Assembly: GCA_964610505.1 (NCBI GenBank)
Contig: CAZSXU010000043.1
Location: 1 to 20,288, forward strand
Length of the DNA stretch: 20,288 nt
Source of the DNA: CAZSXU01 sp964610505
GTDB lineage: Bacteria; Arandabacterota; Arandabacteria; JAGLYR01
Reading direction: 5' to 3'
The position numbers and the translations under genes were made by a program. The notes under the pieces are model-generated. The model saw only the letters and a list, made by a program, of their open reading frames with translations. It was not told the origin of the DNA and did no database searches. Each line of letters opens with the position of its first letter. The first letter of the stretch is position 1. Below, piece by piece: positions 14,973-20,288 of this stretch.

Positions 14973-15359
14973 ATGGATGAGAATTCGCGGGTTGAGCAGG
15001 GGCCGGTGGAAGACGCGTCGCGCCGAAGGTGCGGTTCGGCAACCGACCCCGTCGGAAAGGCCGCCGCAGGCCTGTTGGTGATCTGGCTTGGAATCACGCT
15101 GCTGTCTCGGGATCGCCTGGATCCGTGGTGGGCCTACATGCTCTCGGGGTTCGGTGTGATCTTCATCCTGGAATCCTTCTTCCGAATGGCCCGACCCGAG
15201 TTTCGGGCTCCCGTCGGCGGAAAATTCGTGGGCGGCGTGGTTCTCATCATCCTCGGGAGTCTCTTCATTTCGGGATTCGCCAACTGGTGGGCGATGATCC
15301 TGGTGATCATCGGGATCGTTTTCCTGGTTCAGGGGATTCGGGGCGCGATGCGAAGATAG
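14973..15359 (+). CDS. Small four-helix membrane protein (LiaF/LiaI-like transmembrane fold)
   Basis: This 128-residue protein has a polar N-terminus (about 1-35) and four closely spaced hydrophobic helices: AAAGLLVIWLGITLL, YMLSGFGVIFILESFF, FVGGVVLIILGSLFISGF and WAMILVIIGIVFLVQGI. It ends in a short basic tail. The pattern of paired helices with Gly-rich turns resembles the transmembrane part of LiaF/LiaI or DUF5668-type proteins, which are linked to envelope stress, but no cytoplasmic output domain is present. The ATG at 14973 is chosen over an ATG-less extension to 14946 because a purine-rich GGAGAGGGG lies just upstream. It is 220 bases after valS, with a structured element between, so co-transcription is uncertain. 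Confidence 0.75.
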   Translation: MDENSRVEQGPVEDASRRRCGSATDPVGKAAAGLLVIWLGITLLSRDRLDPWWAYMLSGFGVIFILESFFRMARPEFRAPVGGKFVGGVVLIILGSLFISGFANWWAMILVIIGIVFLVQGIRGAMRR

Positions 15360-15474
15360 ACCAGTATCCTTGACTGCGGATATCACGCAGGAACAACAGT
15401 CGGGGCGATGAATATCTCGCCCCGGCTCTCTTTCGTGCAATCCATCGCCCGGAAGTCTCTGGTATCGCAAGCCG

Positions 15475-17214
15475 TCATTGGTCGGAGCGATCGAGCATCG
15501 CCCGCGCCTTCGCAAGGTTCGTCTTCGCGGACTCGTCGTACGGATCGAGCTCCAGGGCCCTTTCCCATTTCGACACTGCCTCGGCGACTCGCCCGTGAGT
15601 CGCCAGCGCGATGCCCAAGTTCGTCCAGGGCTCCGCTCGAGTGGGAGCCAGCCGGATGGCGGTCTCAAACGAGGCCACGGCTTCGGCCAGTTGTCCCATG
15701 TCGGCCAGGCATACGCCTCGGCCATTGTAGGACATCCAGAACTCGGGGTTGTGCTCGATCGACTTCTGGTAATACTCGAGGGCCGTCTGAATCCGCCCCT
15801 CGCTCTGGCTTTCGGCGGCGAGATAGTAGAAGTCGCGGCCGAAAGACCGCTCCACGTCGAAATCCGCCACGGGAACGTATGCCAGAATCACGAGCGGGAT
15901 CAGTGCGACGGAGGTGACCAGCGCGGGCTTCCACTTTCTCTCCCGGACACGGCGGTAGATCCACGCGCCCGCGTATGAGGCGAAGACGATTAGAATGGGA
16001 GTCGCTGGAATTCGATAGCGTCCCGACACGAAGAAGACGACGGCGCTCAGGAAGTACACGAGCACGAAACTCGCGGCCGGGGCGGCTCGCCGCCAGCGCC
16101 TGACGGAGAGACCCATTCCGAGAATGGCCAGGGGCGAGATGAGGCCAAAGTGCATGAGCGGGATTCTCAGAAGCGGGGAAGAGCGCTGGAGAAAATGGAA
16201 GTTCACGTTGAGGGGGATCTCGACCCGGTTCCAGAACATGTGTACCTTCCGGCCGAGGAGTCCCGCGTATTCGCCGGGGTTATCCCGAATGTACTCCAGG
16301 CCCCTCCGGAACCAGTAGGCCGAGACCTCGGAGGGACTGAGGGAACGGCCGGCGGCCTGGTTGGCAAGGCGAGACGAGTCGATGAGATTGACCTGCTCGG
16401 GGGTTCCGCGAATTCCCGGAGGAAGATCGAAGGTTCCCAGCGCGTGGGGGTGATTCCCGATCCAGAAGTTGATGCCTCCGTGCGAGGAGATGGGAACGAA
16501 ATCCCTGCCGACCACGGCGTTGCGGACGGTGACCGGAGCGATCACGAGTCCGCCGCCCACGAGAAGGATGAGCGAGGACCGGATCCACCGCTCCCTCCGG
16601 TGTAACAACGCGAGGCAGAGGATCCAGAGGGGAAGAACAATGACCGTGTTGGGACGGGCCAGGCTGGTGAAGCCGACCGAGACGCCGGCCAGAAGAATCC
16701 ACACATCGCGGCGGCGGCTGTCCCGGGAGACGGCGAACATCAGCACACTCCATGTGGCGAGAAACGCCGCCAGCGTGGTTCCGAGGAGCGTGGCGTTGAA
16801 GAAGATGAAGGGCCCGTAGAGGGCCGTGATCAGGCCGGCGATGAGCGGGACCGGCTCGTCGAACATCTCTTCGCCGAGGCGGACGACAAGGACGGCCGTC
16901 AGCGACCCGAGCACAACCTGCACGATCCGCACGGCCAGGAAAGTGGGTCCGAACAAGGCGTAGATCATCGCGAGAAAGTACGGATAGAGGGGAGCGGAAT
17001 AGAAGATCTCGTGTCCCCAGACGTCCCCGCTCAGGATCTCCAGTGCTTTCTGATCGAAGAGCTCCGAGTCCAGGGCGATGATCTGGAAAGAAGCGTTCTC
17101 GCGAATGTGGATCAGGTAGGCGATTCGCACGGCCAGGGCGAGGGCGAACACGAAAAGAAGTCTCCAGCGCCCGCGGGAGAATCGATGTGAGCGTGTCCCG
17201 TCGTCCGCCGTCAC
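15475..17214 (-). CDS. GT39/ArnT-like membrane glycosyltransferase with C-terminal TPR repeats
   Basis: This 579-residue protein begins with a basic stretch and then ten or so hydrophobic helices up to about residue 440. The first loop contains ALDSELFDQKAL, where the Asp/Glu pair fits the catalytic acidic residues of PMT_2/ArnT-type GT-C transferases, followed by YSAPLYPYFLAMIYALFG. Such enzymes move sugars from polyprenyl phosphate donors to proteins or lipid A-like acceptors outside the inner membrane. The C-terminal 120 residues carry about three TPR units (ALEYYQKSIEHNPEF, AVASFETAIRLAPTRAEPW, AVSKWERALELDPYDESA), probably extracytoplasmic and for substrate binding. Initiation is at GTG 17214, with GGAGG seven bases upstream. 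Donor and acceptor are unknown. The GAF kinase gene lies 174 bases upstream on the same strand. Confidence 0.87.
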   Translation of the reverse strand: MTADDGTRSHRFSRGRWRLLFVFALALAVRIAYLIHIRENASFQIIALDSELFDQKALEILSGDVWGHEIFYSAPLYPYFLAMIYALFGPTFLAVRIVQVVLGSLTAVLVVRLGEEMFDEPVPLIAGLITALYGPFIFFNATLLGTTLAAFLATWSVLMFAVSRDSRRRDVWILLAGVSVGFTSLARPNTVIVLPLWILCLALLHRRERWIRSSLILLVGGGLVIAPVTVRNAVVGRDFVPISSHGGINFWIGNHPHALGTFDLPPGIRGTPEQVNLIDSSRLANQAAGRSLSPSEVSAYWFRRGLEYIRDNPGEYAGLLGRKVHMFWNRVEIPLNVNFHFLQRSSPLLRIPLMHFGLISPLAILGMGLSVRRWRRAAPAASFVLVYFLSAVVFFVSGRYRIPATPILIVFASYAGAWIYRRVRERKWKPALVTSVALIPLVILAYVPVADFDVERSFGRDFYYLAAESQSEGRIQTALEYYQKSIEHNPEFWMSYNGRGVCLADMGQLAEAVASFETAIRLAPTRAEPWTNLGIALATHGRVAEAVSKWERALELDPYDESAKTNLAKARAMLDRSDQ

Positions 17215-17267
17215 CGTAGTGCCTCCGCAGAAAGTGTTCGTGCCGACGGGCGGAGTCTATCACGAAA

Positions 17268-17315
17268 GGGCGAGAGGGCGAAAGGGCGAATGGGCGAGAG
17301 GGCAAAAGGGTGACG
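17268..17315. repeat. Six-copy 8-bp tandem repeat
   Basis: The units read GGGCGAGA, GGGCGAAA, GGGCGAAT, GGGCGAGA, GGGCAAAA and GGGTGACG. The run lies 53 bases upstream of the GTG start of the glycosyltransferase gene, between it and the kinase gene. It is non-coding and the degenerate units suggest an ageing microsatellite. Confidence 0.8.
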
Positions 17316-17388
17316 GTGGGACACGGATCGCGATGCCGCCGGTGTTCCCAACGCTCTTATCCGAGCTCTAATGTCCAATTTCTGATTT

Positions 17389-19023
17389 CTAGTCTTTGGT
17401 CCCTGCCGTATCCATGGGCAGATACACGCTGAAGGTGCTGCCTGCTCCGGGTTCACTCTCCAGCGTGACCCGCCCCCCGTGGGCGAGCACGATGTTCCTG
17501 CAGAGCGCGAGTCCGAGGCCGGCTCCTTCCACCTGTCCGGTGAGGTCCCGATCGATCTGGTAGAACTTCTCGAAGACGCGATCCTGTTCCTCTCGGGCGA
17601 TTCCCGGGCCCTCGTCGGAAACCCAGAGGCGGATCTCTTCGCCCGCAGCCTGGGCGCCGATGACGACCGGAGACCCCGCCGGGCCAAACTTGATGGCGTT
17701 TTCGAGCAGGTTCCTGAGGACCATCGACATCTTTGCCTTGTCCACCCGGACGTGGAGGGGGCCGGTCGGCAACTCGAACGTGACCCGCGCGTCCCTGGCA
17801 TTGGTGCACGACCAGGCATGAACCGTCTCACACACGTCTTCCAGAAACCGGCGGGCGTCGATGTGTTCCTTCTCCAGCTCCAACTCCTCCGTCTCCAGCC
17901 CGCTGAAGCTCAGCAACTTCTCGATGAGTTCGCGCAGGTAACGGCTCTGCTCTTCGATGGCCGCGGCCCCCTCACTCACGATGTCTCCACCGTCGGGAGA
18001 GGCGGTCTCTCGGAAATCGGGGCTCTTGAGAAGCGAGGCGTAGCTGAGGATGGAGGTCAGCGGCGTCCTCAGCTTGTGAGACGTGGTGGCGAGGAAGTCG
18101 TTCTTCATCCTCTCGAGGCGAGCCGCCTCGGTCACGTCTCTCATGACCATGACGGACCCGATGACCCCGCCAGCGGGATCCTTCAGGACCGTGGCGGTAT
18201 TGGCAAGAGTCCGGCGCGTGGTCCCGGTCTGAATCTCGAGGTTGAACGAGAGGGAATGCTTCTTCTCACACGATCTCCGATCCACGGGTCCCCAGATTCC
18301 ACGTTCGCCGAAGCGGGAAACGGACAGCTCGTCGGCGGTGACGTTCAGAAGGCCGGGCATCGCCCGGTTGAACAGGAGGATCCTGTCGTCGGGATCCACG
18401 ACCAGAACGCCGTCGGCCATGCTCTCCAAAACGGCGCTCAGGGTCTCCTTCTCTTCATAGACCTGCCGGTAGAGCTGGGCATTGTCGATGGCGGTCGCGA
18501 TCTGGTGAGAAAGGACGACCAGGAACTCTTCATCATGATCCGTGAAGCTCCGCCCGTCCCTCTTGTTGACAACTTCGAGAACTCCGACCATCCGTCCCTT
18601 CACCTTAAGAGGTACGCACAGAATGGATCGGGTTACAAACTCGGTTCTTCGGTCAACGCGCGCCGTGAAGCGAGAATCGTCCTGAGCGTCATCCACACGG
18701 ACCGGCCGGTCGTGGGTGGCGACCCATCCGGCGACGCCCTCGCCGTTCTTAAGACGGACCTCCTTGGTCCCCTCCCCCTTGGATCCGGTCGCGACCTCGA
18801 AGACGAGATCTCCCGTTCCCTCTTCGATGAGGAGAACCGCACTGGCCTCGGCATGCATGAGTCGGGCGGCTTCTTCCATCGCCAGGCGAAGGATTTCCTT
18901 CAGATCGAGGGTCGAATTGAGAAGTGACCCCACGCGAAGCAGTGTGGCCATGTCGTCGGAGGAGCGCGGTTTGGTCGACAGCAGGATTTCGAGAGAGGTC
19001 GGGGACGACTCGGTGGACGGCAT
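17389..19023 (-). CDS. Soluble GAF-PAS sensor histidine kinase
   Basis: This 544-residue kinase has no transmembrane helix. A GAF domain (about 29-175) includes GEGVAGWVATHDRPVRVDDA and SILCVPLKVKGRMVGVLEVVN. A PAS domain (about 185-300) contains VLESMADGVLVVDPDDRIL. The H-box TTSHKLRTPLTSILSYASLL carries phospho-acceptor His316. The ATPase domain has NLLENAIKFGPAG, DEGPGIAREE and GAGLGLALCRNIVLAHGG, so it looks active. The ATG has a good Shine-Dalgarno (AGGAGGT, 19029-19035). No response regulator lies nearby. It precedes the glycosyltransferase gene by 174 bases and diverges from the SPOR gene. The PAS domain contains a cysteine (RRSCEKKHSLSFN) of unknown role. The ligand cannot be predicted. 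Confidence 0.93.
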   Translation of the reverse strand: MPSTESSPTSLEILLSTKPRSSDDMATLLRVGSLLNSTLDLKEILRLAMEEAARLMHAEASAVLLIEEGTGDLVFEVATGSKGEGTKEVRLKNGEGVAGWVATHDRPVRVDDAQDDSRFTARVDRRTEFVTRSILCVPLKVKGRMVGVLEVVNKRDGRSFTDHDEEFLVVLSHQIATAIDNAQLYRQVYEEKETLSAVLESMADGVLVVDPDDRILLFNRAMPGLLNVTADELSVSRFGERGIWGPVDRRSCEKKHSLSFNLEIQTGTTRRTLANTATVLKDPAGGVIGSVMVMRDVTEAARLERMKNDFLATTSHKLRTPLTSILSYASLLKSPDFRETASPDGGDIVSEGAAAIEEQSRYLRELIEKLLSFSGLETEELELEKEHIDARRFLEDVCETVHAWSCTNARDARVTFELPTGPLHVRVDKAKMSMVLRNLLENAIKFGPAGSPVVIGAQAAGEEIRLWVSDEGPGIAREEQDRVFEKFYQIDRDLTGQVEGAGLGLALCRNIVLAHGGRVTLESEPGAGSTFSVYLPMDTAGTKD

Positions 19024-19028
19024 GGCCT

Positions 19029-19035
19029 ACCTCCT
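19029..19035 (-). promoter_or_regulatory. Ribosome binding site of the GAF kinase gene
   Basis: AGGAGGT on the minus strand lies five bases before the ATG at 19023 and fixes that start. Confidence 0.7.
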
Positions 19036-19119
19036 GTGGGGGATCCGGTTCGGGCACGTCTCCCTCCCGTATCGGCCGAGATCGGCGTGCGCTTGACTTG
19101 CGCCCGGCCCGAGGCTGGT

Positions 19120-19155
19120 GTGTTCCGGCTTTCGGCTCTCGGCTTTCGCATCTCT
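19120..19155 (+). repeat. 36-bp direct repeat, left unit
   Basis: GTGTTCCGGCTTTCGGCTCT begins a 36-base unit that recurs at 19315-19350 with about three differences near the end. The two units flank repeat copy C at a 195-base period. The unit is itself built from short GGCTTTC/GGCTCTC repeats. Confidence 0.8.
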
Positions 19156-19163
19156 CGGGTGGG

Positions 19164-19308
19164 CCTTGCGCTCCGGGGGGCACTCGGCGTCACTCCTTCA
19201 CGGCAAGCATGGGGGATTCGAATCGGCGAGCAGGGTGGTACCTCGCGGCGTTGAAAGACCCCTTGCCGTGTCGTCGTTCCGGCGAGCGCTCCCCGTCGCC
19301 GGCCCGGG
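19164..19308 (+). repeat. Dispersed 145-bp repeat, copy C
   Basis: This third copy lies about 8 kb from copies A and B, again between divergent genes and in the same orientation. The inverted arms CACGGCAAG (19199-19207) and CTTGCCGTG (19262-19270) are conserved. It contains CAGGGTGGTACCTCGCGGCG, a chance-looking resemblance to the T-box antiterminator core. Confidence 0.8.
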
Positions 19309-19314
19309 AGTGAC

Positions 19315-19350
19315 GTGTTCCGGCTTTCGGCTCTCGGCTTTCACCTCTCT
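19315..19350 (+). repeat. 36-bp direct repeat, right unit
   Basis: This is the second copy of the unit at 19120-19155, immediately after repeat copy C. Together they make a repeat-core-repeat arrangement as expected from a tandem duplication or an insertion. Confidence 0.8.
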
Positions 19351-19480
19351 GCCTCACAGGTTCGTCTCTCTCCCCTCTGCTCGAAAAGGGTTGCGTGGTT
19401 CTGTACGCCGGTGGTAGGTTGGCTAGGGTGCGAAGGTCCGTATGACGGCCCTGGGCAGATTGGTTCGGGGGGTAGATGCC
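19351..19480 (+). other. Leader region of the SPOR gene
   Basis: The rest of the 457-base divergent gap holds no gene. A weak promoter candidate, TTGCGT near 19393 followed 18 bases later by TAGGTT, may drive the SPOR gene. The likely ribosome site is the GGGGGG run eight bases before the ATG at 19481. Confidence 0.35.
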
Positions 19481-20113
19481 ATGGATATGGAAGAGATGGA
19501 AGAGAAGCGACCGCGCTTTCTGTGGATCATTGTGGTGGCCGTCGTGGCCGCCGCTCTCACGATCTTCATTCTGGTGCAATCGGGGCGCATGAAATCCAAA
19601 GTCGCCCGCGTCGAGCCCGTCCCGTCGGCCGTGGACGAGACGGCGTCGGGTCCCGGCGAATCGAGCTGGGCGACGCCCGAGGCGGCCCTGTCGGAGGAGC
19701 GGATTCCTCCGGCGGAAACGGCCGTGGAGCCTTCCGGGAAAGAGACGCCGGCGCCCAAAAAGACGGCTCAGGCCGTCGAAGCGTCTACGCCTCGGCGGAC
19801 CGTTCCTCCTCCCTCGAGACTACAGGCCGAGACCCGAGCCGCCCAGCGGGAATCCGGCGCTGTGCCGACCTCCGAGGCCGGCCGGTTTGTGGTCCAGGTG
19901 GGGTCCTTCAAGGATGAGCGGATCGCCCGCGTTCAGGCGGACAAAATGGAGCGGTACGGGTACCGGGCATGGGTGGAGTCCGCCGACGTACCGGGGAAGG
20001 GGCGATACTACCGCGTGCGGATCGGTGGATTCGAGACGACCACCGATGCCGAGCGGGTGGCGGAATCCCTGTCCCGGCAGCTGGGTGTGAGCTGCTGGGT
20101 GGACAACCGATAG
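19481..20113 (+). CDS. SPOR-domain single-pass membrane protein
   Basis: This 210-residue protein has a short acidic cytoplasmic start (MDMEEMEEKRPRF), one transmembrane helix (LWIIVVAVVAAALTIFILV, about 14-34), and a long Pro/Ala/Glu-rich periplasmic linker (about 35-135). It ends in a SPOR domain (about 138-208): RFVVQVGSFKDERIARVQAD, YRAWVESADVPGKGRYYRVRIGGF and DAERVAESLSRQL. SPOR domains bind glycan strands stripped of stem peptides, so the protein likely acts at the division septum, like FtsN or DedD, though it is not clearly an orthologue of either. The ATG at 19442 would add 13 residues but has no ribosome site, so 19481 is chosen. It stands alone on the plus strand, divergent from the GAF kinase gene. 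Confidence 0.88.
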   Translation: MDMEEMEEKRPRFLWIIVVAVVAAALTIFILVQSGRMKSKVARVEPVPSAVDETASGPGESSWATPEAALSEERIPPAETAVEPSGKETPAPKKTAQAVEASTPRRTVPPPSRLQAETRAAQRESGAVPTSEAGRFVVQVGSFKDERIARVQADKMERYGYRAWVESADVPGKGRYYRVRIGGFETTTDAERVAESLSRQLGVSCWVDNR

Positions 20114-20227
20114 CCGCAGCCGGATGTGGATCCGCGGCAACCACGGATTTCGTACAGGCACATGGGACCGAGAGGCCGTGTGAAGTCGACCGTCACCGTC
20201 GTGTGGGTCCACTTCGCGCGGCCTTCC

Positions 20228-20288
20228 GGGTCTTTCGGCTGTAAGCGTATGCGAGTCCTATCTCGCCCGGGGTCTTTCGGCTGTAAGC
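20228..20288. repeat. 19-bp direct repeat at the window edge
   Basis: GGGTCTTTCGGCTGTAAGC occurs at 20228-20246 and exactly again at 20270-20288, a 42-base period. The second copy ends with the window, so its true length and any further copies are unseen. The 175 bases after the SPOR gene hold no gene. Confidence 0.75.

Noticed and set aside
19204..19235. tRNA T-arm like GGATTCGAATC inside the dispersed repeat
   Set aside because: The flanking bases do not form a matching five-pair stem, and no acceptor, D-arm or anticodon arm can be folded around it in any of the copies.
19215..19260. T-box riboswitch core in the dispersed repeat (GGGTGGTACC followed by TCGCGG), with copy B upstream of valS
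   Set aside because: The core has an extra base against the T-box consensus. Copies also occur where no synthetase or amino acid gene follows. No stem I with a Val specifier or antiterminator/terminator pair was found, and the valS promoter at 12027-12055 lies downstream of copy B.
20228..20288. CRISPR array
   Set aside because: Only two repeats are visible, with a 19-base repeat and a 23-base spacer, shorter than typical CRISPR units, and no cas gene is present. The window edge leaves other array types open.

Overview
The window is GC-rich bacterial chromosome with fifteen protein genes. No rRNA, tRNA, CRISPR array, transposase or phage gene was seen. The best taxonomic hint is a secreted metallocarboxypeptidase that ends in a FlgD/T9SS-like beta-sandwich domain. 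That architecture is common in the FCB group and related candidate phyla such as Eisenbacteria, Krumholzibacteriota and Latescibacterota. The GAF kinase, peptidase-MA protein and GT39-TPR fusion fit such a lineage, but the phylum is an inference.

Layout. From 21 to 6120 there is a minus-strand operon read in the order membrane histidine kinase, STAS protein, GspE/PilB ATPase, GspF/PilC platform protein, and GspG/PilA-like (pseudo)pilin. The first three genes overlap, so signalling genes are welded to the assembly motor of a type IV pilus or type II secretion machine. From 6254 to 7337 an isochorismatase-fold hydrolase and a small two-helix membrane protein diverge from facing promoters. From 7341 to 10923 a minus-strand pair encodes exported metalloproteases: a modular M14 carboxypeptidase followed by a membrane-anchored peptidase-MA protein that seems to start at CTG. 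A long non-coding divergent region (10924-12109) then carries repeats, a large hairpin and promoters for both flanking genes. valS (12110-14752) and a small four-helix membrane protein (14973-15359) lie on the plus strand. A GT39-type membrane glycosyltransferase with C-terminal TPRs (15475-17214) and a soluble GAF-PAS histidine kinase (17389-19023) lie on the minus strand. A SPOR-domain membrane protein (19481-20113) closes the window on the plus strand.

Non-coding structure is the less ordinary part. A repeat of about 145 bp occurs three times, always between divergent genes and in the same orientation, with conserved internal inverted arms. Other repeats include a 36-bp direct repeat flanking one copy, an imperfect inverted repeat with arms of about 36 bp, an 8-bp x 6 tandem repeat, a 40-bp duplication behind the pilin promoter region, a CACAGATTTC inverted repeat after valS, and a 19-bp direct repeat running into the window edge. 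No wholly novel defence or biosynthetic system was recognised. The best leads are the kinase-STAS-pilus motor coupling and the repeat family.
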